Shown here: piece after piece, positions 39,290 to 50,229 of the stretch
Layout: every line of letters begins with the position of its first letter
Position numbering within the stretch: position 1 is the first letter of the stretch
Assembly: GCA_963575745.1 (NCBI GenBank)
Contig: CAUYUJ010015953.1
Span: 28,501 to 92,500 of the forward strand
Source: Prorocentrum cordatum
Lineage: Eukaryota; Sar; Dinophyceae; Prorocentrales; Prorocentraceae
Direction: 5' to 3'
DNA: 64,000 bases
Position numbers and translations under genes: made by a program
The notes under the pieces: model-generated
Database searches by the model: none
What the model saw: only the letters and a program-made list of their open reading frames with translations
Told to the model about the DNA's origin: nothing

Positions 39290-40928
39290 TCCCCTCCCAC
39301 CCATCCCATCACCTAGAGTGACAGGTATATCGACCGTGCTTCACACTTCGCGCAGCCTTCAGCTGCCTCCCGGTGCTCTCTCAACCCGTGTGGCAGCCGT
39401 GCTGCCGCCCTCCCTGGTACACGCACTTCCTGCTTTTGGACCCAAGTGTGTCGACCAGCAATACCATCTGCATTGCAGCACGGGGGAGTGCTGCGTGCAG
39501 ACCCTAGTTGGCCCCTGGCCCCGCTGTAGTTGTTCTCACTTCTGGCCCGGGCGGATCCCGTCCCCGGCCGCGCGGCTTCGTGACCGACGGAAGTGCTCCG
39601 CCGCGTCTCAGTCCTGAGTCGCGCTCTCAATCCCTGGGATTCTCTCTCAAGAACAGCAGCCTTCAGCTGCTCCTCAGACACCATACTCGTTTGGCGGCAT
39701 CCCGCCGCCCTCCCTGGTACTTGCACTTCCTGCCTTTGGACCCAAGTGTGTGTACCAGTAATACCGTCTGCATTGCAACACCACGTGTTGCGCGTGGTCA
39801 TAGCGGCCCCAGGCCCCGCTGTAGCTGGTTTCACCTTGCCAGGCTCGCCCCGGCCCGCGGCTCTGCGACCGACGCAATGATAGCTTCGCCTCGTCACGCC
39901 CAGAGCCGCGCTCTTACTCCCTGGGTTTCCCCAAGATACTACGGCCTTCAGCCGCGCTTCTCCACTTTCCCTGGGAGCGACTCTGGGCTTGGACTCATCG
40001 TCAGTGGGTCTTAACGTTGTTCAGACGGTCTTGTGACGTGGGCCCCCCCGCTGCGCCGGCGGAATGCCCACCCGGTCCGCTGCGGCCGCACTCGGACTGA
40101 GTCGCAGGCGTGCCCCCGCACATGACTTACCACAGTCTTGCAGCGGTTGGCCCAGGCGTGCTACCCCAGTGGCTAGTGGTGCACCGCTCGCCGCGAGGAT
40201 CTGTGCGCACTGACGTCACCCCATCGTCGCTCCCACGCTCAACCTGGTTGAGCGGCCACTCCCTGGGCCTCTTCGCGACTACGGATTGCTTGTGCTGCAG
40301 TGAGCATGCGGCAGCGCAGCTTTCTCAGAGCGCTTTTCCTTTTTCTGGCCCTTCAGCGTGGATGGAGAGCCGCTCTTTGTTATGTCACTTAGTTGCTTCC
40401 TGGCACACGCCCCGTCACCCTCGATTGGCCGACGTGTCTCTCGCCGAGGTCGGGAGCAGGTGTACCCCTGCACTGCGTCACATCATGTCTGATCTTTCGC
40501 GCGCAGTCGCATTCCTCCGCAGTTGTTCTGAGGTTGACTCCAGTTGTCCATGACTTTGCGGCGTTCTCTGAAGCTGCGACGGTTCGCTGGCGCTGTCAGA
40601 GACCCTTCTCCCTGCTGGACGACGTCAGCTCGTTTGCCTACAGTCTCGCTCATACCCGACAGACACCCTGGGCTCTCTGACACCCCTCATGCACGGAGAG
40701 TGATCCCCACTACCTCGTGTTTGTCGGACCGACACGATCCATGACTGGGGATGTGCGTCGCGCCATTTTGGCAGCGTCCTCCCTGCTTCCTGGGTGGCTG
40801 TTTCCCTCCAGACTCCCTGGGCAGCAGCTTGCACCGCCGCCTGATCCGCGGCCCCCACGCGCGCCCGGCGAAGTCGTCACGGCCGCAGCCCGGCCGTGAC
40901 CCGCCGCCGCTGGCGCTTCCGCCTGCGG

Positions 40929-40930
<2 letters not shown>
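39290..40930 (+). repeat. 3' region of copy 2 with two ~300-bp repeats
   Basis: Two related units (about 39,350-39,600 and 39,655-39,905) share CAGCCTTCAGCTGC, CCGCCCTCCCTGGTAC, CACTTCCTGC-TTTGGACCC and AATACC-TCTGCATTGCA. No protein is supported. The region ends with a terminus like that of copy 1. Confidence 0.65.
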
Positions 40931-40931
<1 letters not shown>

Positions 40932-41007
<76 letters not shown>

Positions 41008-41064
41008 CACACAAAACAAACAAACAACAAACAACAAAGACAAAAACAAAAACAAAAACAAAAA

Positions 41065-41125
<61 letters not shown>
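40932..41125 (+). repeat. (TA)n, CAAAA-rich run and 60-nt poly(A)
   Basis: (TA)n at about 40,931-41,006, then AACA/CAAAAA repeats, then an uninterrupted run of A at 41,066-41,125. It follows an element-terminus-like sequence, so it may be an expanded tail. Confidence 0.9.
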
Positions 41126-41126
<1 letters not shown>

Positions 41127-41128
<2 letters not shown>

Positions 41129-41147
41129 CGTAGCCCCTTGGCTCAAG
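41127..41147 (+). other. Spliced-leader-like sequence directly after poly(A)
   Basis: T + CCGTAGCC + CC + TTGGCTCAAG. The dinoflagellate spliced leader has CCGTAGCC and TTGGCTCAAG at its ends with ATT in between, so only the middle differs (two bases instead of three). It is not followed by a GT donor, so it is not an SL RNA gene; it looks like the 5' end of a reverse-transcribed trans-spliced RNA. Confidence 0.6.
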
Positions 41148-41249
41148 CCGTCTCGGCTCGAGCACGCCCCGGGCCCAGGCACGCGCCCGCCCGGCCTGCC
41201 GCGTTGGCCTCGGCGCCCGGCGCCGCCCTGCTGCTGCGCCGCCGCGGCC

Positions 41250-41560
41250 GCCCCCCCCGGAGGCTGGCGCGCGCGCAGCGGCTGGCGGCGGTGGCGCCGC
41301 GGACCTGGCTGCCGCCGCCCGCGGCGGGCCGCCTGGCCTGGGCCCGCGCCCGGCGGCCGTTGCTGCTGCTGCCGACGCCGCCGCCTCCCCCTTGGAGGCT
41401 GGCGTGCGCGCGGCGGCGGGCGGACCTGGCTGCCGCGGACTGGGCCCGCCCCCAGCGGCTGCTGCTGCCGCCGCCGCTGCCGCCCCCCCCTGGAGGCTGG
41501 AACGCGCGCGGCGGCGGGCGGCGGTGGCGCCGCGGACCTCCTGGCTTGGGCTTGCTGGGT
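41250..41560. repeat. GC-rich repeat, three imperfect copies
   Basis: CCCC-GGAGGCTGG-(C/A)GCGCGCG units at about 41,255, 41,388 and 41,488, with CTGCTGCCG-rich spacers. Confidence 0.6.
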
Positions 41561-41819
41561 TTTTTCCTGCTTTTGGCAGCTCCCTTTATCTCCTTGGTCG
41601 CCTCTCCACCATCCTTCTGATTGGTTGCCCTCTGGGCCCCGCCTCGTCTGTCGTCTCCTTCGGCCGTCGTGTCCACCGCCCGCTTCATGCCGCTGCGGCT
41701 GTTTGTTGCGCTGGCGTGGATCTGGCCGTGGCTCCCCTCCCTTCTGGCCACTTCACCCAGCTCGTGGTCGTCTGCGGCATTCGGCTACCCCCCCGTTCGC
41801 CGCCCCCAGGCAGAGCTTC

Positions 41820-43430
41820 AGCATGTCTCAGGCGAAATTTACCATTTCCCATTTTCCTGCGGCTGTTAGCTGCACCCTACCAGAGCACCGGGACGTCTCT
41901 TGCGTAGCAAACGCGAAGTAATTCCCCACCACATTGCGGCTGTCAGCTGCACTCCAGCCAGGTCTCGGGTTGTCTCTGGTGTTATACGTTCCCCCCGCTC
42001 TGCGGTTCCGTGCTGCACCCCAGCTGGGCTTCGTCACGTATCACGTGGTACCACTACCCAGCATCCTGCGGCCGGTTGTTGCACCCCTACCTTATACGCA
42101 GGCTCGGCCCGTACCCCCCGGGCTGCGCGTCTCAGGCGAAGCTATATCCCCCTTCCTGCGGCTGTTAGCTGCACCCTACCAGAGGACCTCTATGTCTCAG
42201 GCGTTGCAATCATCCAACGTTCTGCGGCTGTTAGCTGCACTCCGGCTCAGGTTGCCCCAGGTGGCACCGTCGCCCTTCACTCTGTTGCTGCTAACTTCAC
42301 CCCCTCGGTCGCCTGCCCATATCAGGCGTAACATGTCTCAGGCGAAGGTAACCATCTCCCACATTCCTGCGGCTGTTAGGTGCACCCTACCAGAGAACTA
42401 GGATGTCTCAGGCGAAGCATTCGCGGTGCCTCCCCCATCTCACTGCAGCTGTTTGCTGCGCCCCTGCCTAGTTTCGGGATGTATCAGGTGTATTATTTTC
42501 CCTTCGCCATGCGGTTGTTAGCTGCACCCCTGCTTGGCGTAGACACTGTCTCAGGCGGGTTCACCTCCCCGCATTTTGCGGCTGTTACCTGCACCCCCAT
42601 CCATCTTGGCAGGCGCGGCCGTTCCCCCCAGGCTGCATGTCTCAGGCGAAACAATAATGTCTCACCTTCCTGCGGCTGTTGGCTGCACCCTACCAGAGTA
42701 CCATTTCAGGCGTAACATGTCTTTGGCGAAGTTTACCTTTTTCACCCTTTTCCCGCAGCTGTTAGCTGCCCCCTACCAGAGAACTAGGCGATAGCCTTTT
42801 TCCCATTTTCCTGCGGTTGTTAGCTGCACCCTACCAGTTCGCCAGCACTTCTCAGGCGAAGTTCTCCCCAATCACACCGCGGCTGTCAGCTGCACTCCGG
42901 TCGGGCTGCGACTTGTCTCAGGTGTAACCTCTTCCCATCATTCTTGCGGCTGTCAGCTGCACCCCAGCAATACATCGGCATGTCTCAGGCGAAGATAACC
43001 ATTTCCAAATTTCCTGCGGCTGTTAGCTGCACCCTACCAGTAGACCAGCACGTTTCAGGCGAAGTTCTCCCCAATCACACCGCGGCGGTCAGCTGCATTC
43101 CGGTCGTGCATCGGCGTGTCTCAGGCGTAACCTTTTCTCATCATTTGCGGCTGTTAGCTGCACCCCAGCAAGGCATCGGCTCGTCTCAGGCGGGAGTTAC
43201 CTTGAATCCTGCTGCTATCAGCTGCACCCCAGCTGACCTGGCAGGCGCGACCCGCACCCCCCAGCCCGCCCCTGCTTCTCATGCCCTTCCTCGGCGGCTG
43301 TACTTCTCAGGCGGTACGTATCAGGCGGAATTTCTTCCCACCTTCCCGCGGCTGTTAGCTGCACCCTACCAGAGAGCTGCATGTCCCAGGCGATGCAATC
43401 CCCCATCGCTCTGCGGCTGATAGCCGGGCT
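41820..43430. repeat. Tandem repeat of about 70 bp around GCGGCTGTTAGCTGCACCC
   Basis: About 18 units, each with TCCTGCGGCTGTTAGCTGCA, CCCTACCAG, and a TCTCAGGCG(AAG) segment. Open frames across it are periodic artefacts. Confidence 0.85.
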
Positions 43431-44095
43431 GGCGCCAGGCTGCTCGTAGGCGGACTTGGCGCGTGCACCCACCTTCCTTCGGCTTCAACGGCTTCCCCCC
43501 CGAAGGTAATCCAGCTCCTGGCAACTGTCTGCTACCTCTCTCTGACGGGCCCCCTCACCTTTTGGCCCCCCCGGGGCTCGAGGGGTGGGAGGCTCCCCGC
43601 ATTATTTCGCCATTGCGCTGGCCCTGGAGATGGCCTGGGGTACTGCATGACCTTCAGCAAGGGAGCTCCTGCGCTACCACTTGCACCTGCCGCCGTTGGT
43701 ACCTCGGTTCCGTGGTCTCCTTGCTTCTCCACGGCACCGCATCCGACTGGATTAGTTTCGGGCCATGCTGCCTACTTTCGACGAGTACAGGTAGTTCTGC
43801 AAGGTGCAAACCATTTTCTACGTGTTCCACTTCCGAGCTGCGGCTTAGCTCTTCCCGTTCTCTGGCCCCGTTCTTCTCTTCCTCTGTTGTCCGCTCTTTC
43901 GCCTTCTTCCTCTGCTGCGCCTCTCGCCGCCGCTCCTTTGCTTTTGCCCCTCTTCCCCTGTTTCTTTCGTTCGCCCTCGCCCCTGCCACGTTACCGCTGT
44001 GCTCCGCGAAATAGTTATCGCCACCATCGTGGCCCTTTTCCGCGCCTCGCCTGCGACAGCACCGGCTTGCGTTCTTCTCACGACCTCTTGACGCC
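43431..44095. other. Non-coding end of copy 2
   Basis: Unique GC-rich sequence with a pyrimidine-rich part at 43,850-43,990. A 183-codon frame (43,463-44,014) has no motif and is Ser/Phe/Leu-biased by composition, so it is not called. Confidence 0.45.
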
Positions 44096-44129
44096 GCGCG
44101 GGCGCCCGCCTGCGGTCGCGATCAAAAAA

Positions 44130-44142
44130 GTATACCCACCAG
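44130..44142 (+). repeat. Right 13-bp direct repeat of retroelement copy 2
   Basis: GTATACCCACCAG, identical to 31,494-31,506, directly after GATCAAAAAA. Confidence 0.8.
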
Positions 44143-44335
44143 CAGATCCAGACACGATCGGAGGTTTTCTTGAGGCCCCTTGGAAGCTATTTTGAGGCAT
44201 GTTCGGCTAAATGCTGTCGGGGGCTACCTTGAGCCATGCTCAGCTATCTTGGGCCATATTGAGGTTGCCTTGAGGCCTCTTGGACGTTTGTCGGAGGTTA
44301 TATGAAGCCATGCTCGACCTCTTGAGACCAGCTTG

Positions 44336-44500
44336 GAGGTAGGAGGAGGAAAAGGAGGAGGAGGAGGAGGAGGAGGAGGAGGAAGAGGAACTAAAGAGAA
44401 GGAGTACAACAGCGGCACTCACTATAGAAATATATATCTATATATCTATATATATATATACATATATACATATATACATATATACATATATACATATATC
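44336..44500. repeat. (GGA)n then (TA/TATACA)n microsatellites
   Basis: GGA repeats at 44,340-44,390 and TATATACA-type repeats at 44,430-44,500. Confidence 0.9.
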
Positions 44501-44514
44501 CATTTTGGAGCGTC

Positions 44515-44695
44515 GCAAGGCCGAAAATGCGAGAACCCAAAACTCCGTCAAAAACCTTTCTGCAAAATCGACGATGTTGGCCTCTTGGTGCTCTTTGGGG
44601 AGGCTTCTTGGAGCGTTTTGGGGGCTTCTTGGGGCCCTCTGTGGCCGTCTTGGAACCATCTGCGGGCGCCTTGGATCATTCTTGGCTTCGGCAGT
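44515..44695. repeat. A-rich core and short TTGGGG-CC array
   Basis: CGAAAATGCGAGAACCCAAA...CCTTTCTG...GATGTTGGCCTCTTGG followed by G-rich units. Confidence 0.65.
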
Positions 44696-44699
44696 ACTG

Positions 44700-45165
44700 A
44701 TACGGCGTAATTTGCGACAGTTTATGGCTACGTGGACGCGAAGAATATATATAATTTACGAAAGTTCGTTGCCCCGGGGACGCAAGAATTTAAAAAGTCG
44801 TGAGGGTGTGTGGCCTCGGGGACGCGAATATTGCATCATTTACTATGAGTTGTGGTTTTGGGGACGCGACTATTGAGCACATTGCGATGGTTTGCTGCTT
44901 CGAGGACGCGAATATTGTGTAATGTAAAAAAACGTGTGTTGCCTCGGGGACGCTGCTATTGAGCAATTTCCGAGGTTGGTTGCCTCGGGGACGCGAATAA
45001 TGTGTAATTTACCTGGTTTGTTGCCTCGGGGGCGCAGCACGGGTGAATGGCTTTGGCGCCGCGAATATTGCGTAATGTACGAAGGGTAATGGCCTCGGGG
45101 ACGCACAGCTTGTGTCATTTGCAAGGGTAAGTGGCTTCGGGGACGCGAGAAGCCGGGTTTGGGAC
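44700..45165. repeat. Minisatellite of about 41 bp, third block
   Basis: GTTGCCTCGGGGACGCGAAT and TATTGTGTAATTTACGA-type units, same family as 2,045-4,145. Confidence 0.85.
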
Positions 45166-45179
45166 ACATGTTGTTGTGA

Positions 45180-45650
45180 GAGGTTCTTGAAGGAAGGCTA
45201 TCTTAGGGGTTCTCTTGGGGTCCCCGTGGGGCCTCTTGGAGTTCATTGGAGGGGTCTGGGAGGCCGTTTGGGCACCATGGTTCGAGGGACGTTGATCAAC
45301 TCGGGTAACCCCACCAGAGGCTCAAACATTTAGTTTTGGTGCCATCTTGGGCCGCTTTGGGGGCGTTGTTGGGGCCCTCTTCGGGCCCTCTTGGGCCCCT
45401 CTTGGGCCTCTCTTGTGCCGTCATGGGGCCATCTTGGGGCCTCGAAAGCTCCATCGGATGCGAAAAAAAGCGAAAAGGCAAAAAAACAGTAATTGTTTGT
45501 AGGTTTCTGGGCCATTTGGGCCTCTTGGGGGGAGGGGGTCCTCGGAGGGCTCGGCGAGCACTGGACGGAGGCTATCTTGAGTCGTCTTGAAGTATCTTGA
45601 CCCATCTTGAGGACCATCTTGGACTCGCGGAGGCCTTCTTGGAGCCGTAT
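45180..45650. repeat. TTGGGG-CC minisatellite with a target-like site and A-rich core
   Basis: G-rich units on both sides of GTAACCCCACCAG (45,305-45,317) and an A-rich core at about 45,455-45,520. Confidence 0.75.
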
Positions 45651-45699
45651 TGGCCCAAAAAACACCCTCTGACACATCGGACCCCCTTTTTCCAGGCCC

Positions 45700-45795
45700 A
45701 GGGTAGGGGTTAGGGGGAGGGGTCAAGACACCCTCCCCACCAGCAAGCCGTCTCGCTCATTCCCGCCCGCCCTCCTAACACATGAGTAGCACCCC
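45700..45795. repeat. Dispersed repeat R1, copy 2
   Basis: GGGTAGGGGTTAGGGGGAGG, GGTCAAGAC...GCAAGCCGTCTCGCTCATTC, CCGCCCTCCTAACACATGAG; matches about 22,445-22,572. Confidence 0.65.
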
Positions 45796-45809
45796 AGACG
45801 CCCGACGAC

Positions 45810-48432
45810 ATGCCTGTCTGCGCAACGCGTGCCCTTCCAGGGCTGTGTCCGACGCCCTTACCCACGGCCCTGACGCCCCTGGACCAGCTACTGGTCCCAC
45901 TGGAAGGCGACCTGAACCCCCTCAATGTCGGAACCACCCTCCCAACCAGCATCACGAACGATGACCGCCTGGTCAGCCAATTCTACAAGGGGAATGTCGG
46001 CATCTGGAGATGTGACGGATGCCCCTCGGGCACGGAGGGGCACAGGTGGGGACCAGGACAGGCCTACCCAGGCATGTACGGCCCCGCCGCGGATCCAGAA
46101 GGACTCCGCGACGGCTTCAACCTGGTCCACGGGCTCCCCCCCCCCGTACAGCTGATGAGGGAGATGTTCCTGGCCAAGCGCTGGCACGCGGGCTGGTACT
46201 GCAAGGAATGCCTTATCCACCAAGGGGACATGTCCCCATCAGCCGTGAGCGAGGTACTCAGCAAATACGGCCCTGACGTATACCCAAGAGCAGGGGACAA
46301 ACCTCTCCCCGCGCTACCGGGCATCCCCGCCTCAACGGCAGAGGGCGCAGCACGCCCCAGCCCAGAGGAGACGCGGCGACGCGCAGCCGCCTGGGACGAG
46401 GCTGAGCGCAGCTACTACGACCGCCACGCCTCTGCACTGCCACCCCCCTTCTGGGATCCCGACGCCGCTGCCTCCGCCCAGCCACCCACTGGAAGCGCAA
46501 CAGCCAGCGGGGCTCAGCAGAACACCAACCCACGGGCGGGCGTGCGCCCCGAGCAGACACCCAGCCCAGTCCAGTCAGCAAGGCCCACCAAGGAAAGGCG
46601 CGTGACACCAGTCCAGTCAACCAGCCCCCGCCCAACACCCACCAAACCGCCCACTAACGGAGGCGATTCACCCATTACCCCTTCACTTCCACCCACACCG
46701 CGTGGCGACGAGCCGACCCCAGCCCAGCGGGCCACACGACCCACGGCCACCACGTCCGGCGGGGCGCCGCCACCCGTCGGCCCGTCACCTGAACCCCTCG
46801 GGAGGTGTGCAGAACACGGCAGCCACGAAGTGCAGCAGGGGCAGGTCCCGGACACGCCCATCTTGGGATCCTTGTGCCCAGCTGCCACGGACAACCAATG
46901 CATCCAGTGCGGCGACTAACCCGGATACGTGGTCATCAGGGGTGACTCCCTTCACCGCGCCAGGTGGTTCAGCACTGCGGACTGCACCGAGCCCCTCACG
47001 ACACAGCCCCTGGATGAAGCCGTCTTCGGACCCGTCCTCCGCATCATGACCCGGGAGCAGGACGCGCGGACGCTGCTCGTCCAGATCGGCTGCGAGAGGC
47101 TGGAAGTGCGAGGCGTCGGCGACAGGACGCTACGCGTAAACGTCCTCCGTGGAGACGCAGCGCTCCGCGCAGCTACCTTTCTGGAGAGTGCCCAAGGCAA
47201 GGTACACAGAAAGCAAGCAACAGCGGTCCTCGACAACCCCTCGAGAGGCGTCGACACCACGGGAGACAAAGCGGCGTCCGCAGGACACATGCAGGACAGG
47301 CCCCAGCCTGAGCCCTACCCGCCGCAATCCAGCACACAGGACCCCACCTACGAACCTGCACCCCTCATGCCCCTGTAAGGAAGAGGACCCTGACTGGGGC
47401 AACGAAGACCAGGCTAAAGAGGAGTAAATGCGCCTCGCCGAGGCCCTGAGCGAGGTCCACCCCGTCTCTTCGTCCTCTGACTCGGGCACAGTTGAAGAGC
47501 ACCAAGCCAAGACGAGTCCGCAGAGCGAGCGGAACACCAGCCCCGAAATCGACCCCCGCAGTACCGACCAGAGGGCTGCCCGCGCACCCGCCGAGCCAAT
47601 CCTGCGTCCCGAGGCCGTGGCCGACGGTCGGGACCTGCACATGCGGGACCGCTCCAGGGGCCCGGAGGACCCACGACCTGCCCTCACCCCTCTCTCTGCG
47701 CACCTCCCAGAGCGCCCGCGCGGCAGGGTGCGGGAACCAGTCGCCTGGGAGCTGTACACGACGGCGGCGAGGCGCAAGTCCAGAGAGGACGACCGGCCAC
47801 GCGCAGGAGAGCGAGACCGCGACCGCGACCGCAATCTGAGCGCGTCGGGGGCACCGTGGCGCAGACACGACGCCAAGGATTGGGACAGAACTAAGGAGCG
47901 CTATCGGGACCAGACCCACGACACTGGCCGGGGCTCAGGTAGCGCACCCTGGCGCCAGCCAGAATCGCGCAGCTCTCACTACAAAGACGACCGCAGCCAC
48001 ACCGACACCAGCCGGACACACGCCACCTTCCGCGTCGGATGGCAGCGCCTCCCAAACCAGACAGCACTAATACACATGAAGAGGTTGAAAACAGAAGGGG
48101 GCTACCACTTTAACGTAGCCTGGCATTCGTGGTGCAGGCACATGTACAAGGAGCAGGGCAAGGGCAAATCCAAAGACCAGGCGCCCTTCGACCCACGCCG
48201 CTGGCAGCAGTGGATCATCGACAAATTCCTGGATGACATGAACGCCAACAACTACCACGTGGACCGATGGCCCAGCAGCGCAGGTGTCTACGTGGATTGG
48301 GAGCGGGAGCAGAAGCTCTATCAGGAGGTGCAGAGGAAAAGGGAGGTCGCTAAGGGTGACGGGCGCGACGGGGATCAAGCCCGCAGTTCCGGGTACCACG
48401 ACACCTGGACTGGAAAGCGCCCGCGGCGCTGA
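45810..48432 (+). pseudogene. Broken third copy of the Cys-pair / Trp-Arg-Gly ORF
   Basis: Paralog of 36,834-39,287. The first part reads DQLLVPLEGDLNPLN...RCDGCP...WYCKECL, parallel to DLIMTPTG...RCDTCP...WCCRRCL in copy 2. In-frame TAA at 46,917-46,919 follows a further Cys-rich part (CPAATDNQCIQCGD). Frame 3 continues (TLLVQIGCERLEVRGVGD) to 47,378; the reading then shifts to frame 1, crosses TAA at 47,425-47,427, and ends with IIDKFLDDMNANNYHVDRW...VYVDW and KRPRR at 48,432. So one long ORF is broken by two stops and a frameshift. No helicase precedes it; it may be 5'-truncated. Confidence 0.65.
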
Positions 48433-49698
48433 CTGTCGTCGGCCCTACCACACCTGCCCCACAGCACCACTGCATAACTTGACAGCCACTCCCACTACCT
48501 GCGCCCCCGTCCCCGATCCACACACCCACCTGACACCCGACTGGAGACCGCGTGTCCCTCTCCCCCCCCTTACATGCACCCTCTCGCCCTTGTGGCGCCC
48601 GCGTTCCCAGTGCTGGCTACCCACCCTTCCACCTGGACCCCGTCCTCTCCTCCTTCTCCCCTCCTTCTCTCCCGTTTCCAAAGGTTTTGGGACTCTGTGT
48701 CCTACCTGTACCCATCGGCCGATTGAGATTCAAAGACCTGGGAGTCTGTGTCCCCCATGTACCCATTGGCTGTTTCCAAAGGATCTGGGACTCTGTGTCC
48801 TACCTGCGCCCATCGGCTGATCGTGATTCGAGGATCTGGGACTCTGTGCCCCCCCTGTACCCATCGGCTGAACGAGATTCAAGGATCTGGGACTCTGTGT
48901 CCCCCCAGTACCCACCTGCGACGCTTTGGTGCGCCAGCGACGTGCGTGACACTCCCGCGCTGGGGCCTCGGGTCTTACCTGTACGCATTGGGGCGTGTCC
49001 CCACGTGAGCACCTCGGCGCATGCTGGCGGGACTCCAGCTGGCGTGGGACGCTGGCCTCTCTCCCCCCTGTTCGCTTCTTCCCTCCCCGCTCGCTTTCCC
49101 CCCCTCCCACGGCGGCGGCACCCGGCACAGCGCGGCTCCGGCCCGGTGCTGGCACTGCACCTTGCCGCCTCGGCGGCCCCGCTCACCCTGGGCAGCGCGG
49201 CCCAGGCCCGGCCCGCGGCAGGCGGACACAGACGGCCCTTCAGGCCGAACCTCTTGGCTGCTACCTGGACGTGGATTGGACTACCAGCCCAGGCCGCCAC
49301 CGACCACCCGGTGGCACAACGTTGCACATCGCCTTCGTGGTACTCCTCATCTCCTGGGCCTCGCCTTACCACTTGGTGGCACCTGGTGCACTTCGCCGAC
49401 CTGGTCTTCCTCTACCTCACGGGCGTCGACCTGGTCACGGCCCTCCCCACGCAGCACTCGAGGATGGTGATTCTGACGCGCCGTTGACGGCAACACCACT
49501 TCACTCTCCCACCGGGACTTCGCCTCCGGCTGCTGTCCAAGGCATACTTTTTCCTACGCAAGCTCTTCGGCACCGCCTGCACCCCGCGCCCTCCGGCCGC
49601 CCAAGGCCCCGCCCGCCCGCGCCCTGTCTCCCCAATAAGTGCTTTGCGCGCCCCGCCTAGCTCGCAACCGGAAGAGGCCCGCTCTCGACCCGCCGACC
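48433..49698 (+). repeat. 3' region of copy 3 with a ~57-bp tandem repeat and A-rich end
   Basis: About five units at 48,678-48,915 with ATCTGGGACTCTGTGTCC and TACCCATCGGCTG. The region ends about 49,698 at CCGCCGACCAAAAA, similar to the CGCGAYCAAAAA ends of copies 1 and 2. No flanking direct repeat was found for this copy. Confidence 0.5.
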
Positions 49699-49759
49699 AA
49701 AAATTCAGCAGTGGTCTTTCGATGGAGAGCTAACAAGAACCAAACCCGACCCCATATGT

Positions 49760-49970
49760 GTAACGCTGGAGCGACGTGCGCCAGGCGTGCCAGGCTCGCT
49801 CGGTGCGCCAAGCACCCCGCGTGGCCCAAGCGTGCCAGCACAACTGGTGCGCCAGATGCGCCATGTGACCCACGTGCGCCATGTGTGCCGCATGCTCCAG
49901 CGGCGCCAGGTACGCCACGCTCGGGGCACACGCAGGATGTGCCAGGTGCGCCTGCGCACGTGGCAGTACA
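49760..49970. repeat. Degenerate GTGCGCCA-type short tandem repeat
   Basis: 9-12-bp words such as GTGCGCCAT, GTGCCAG and CACGCTCG recur; frames are Arg/His/Met- or Cys/Ala-rich by composition. Confidence 0.6.
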
Positions 49971-50229
49971 TATCGGGAAACGTGTCGGCCACCACCACCC
50001 TTGTCGAAAAACAGTACGCCATCGTGGCGGGGTGGCCATCATAGCGTCTGGTGGGCCTGCACAGAGCACGCAATATGCCAGCACCCCCGCCGCCCCAGTC
50101 AAAAACCAATGCGCAGCAGGCTGTATGCGGGCACCCCCGCCGTCCCCGTGAGAAAAGTACAACGTGCTCGCGCCCCCTCAAATCATGACCTCAGACTTTG
50201 ACCCAAAGTTGACTTGTCATTGTTGCTTT

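Larger units (their letters stand above)
31507..44129 (+). mobile_element. 12.6-kb helicase-bearing retroelement-like insertion (copy 2)
   Basis: Bounded by identical 13-bp direct repeats; the right end is GCCTGCGGTCGCGATCAAAAAA. Order: 3' remnant of an upstream ORF (31,508-31,771), SF1 helicase ORF (31,858-36,882), overlapping second ORF (to 39,287), GC-rich 3' region with a terminus-like CGCCGCTGGCGCTTCCGCCT...GCGGCTG at about 40,904-40,931, a (TA)n tract, 60 A residues, a spliced-leader-like sequence (41,127-41,147), then a second non-coding unit to 44,129. Direct repeats, A-rich end, 5' truncation and shared ends with copy 1 point to target-primed retrotransposition. No RT is present in the window copy. 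Confidence 0.68.

Noticed and set aside
40938-41025. (TA)n tract as a replication origin or promoter
   Set aside because: It is a simple microsatellite between an element terminus and a poly(A) run; nothing functional can be read from it.
41127-41147. A genuine spliced-leader RNA gene
   Set aside because: An SL RNA gene should have a GT donor right after the leader and a short intron with an Sm site; here CCGTCT follows and poly(A) precedes.
31494-44142. An LTR retrotransposon interpretation of the direct repeats
   Set aside because: The repeats are only 13 bp, the right one follows an A-rich tail, and no LTR, integrase or protease is present.
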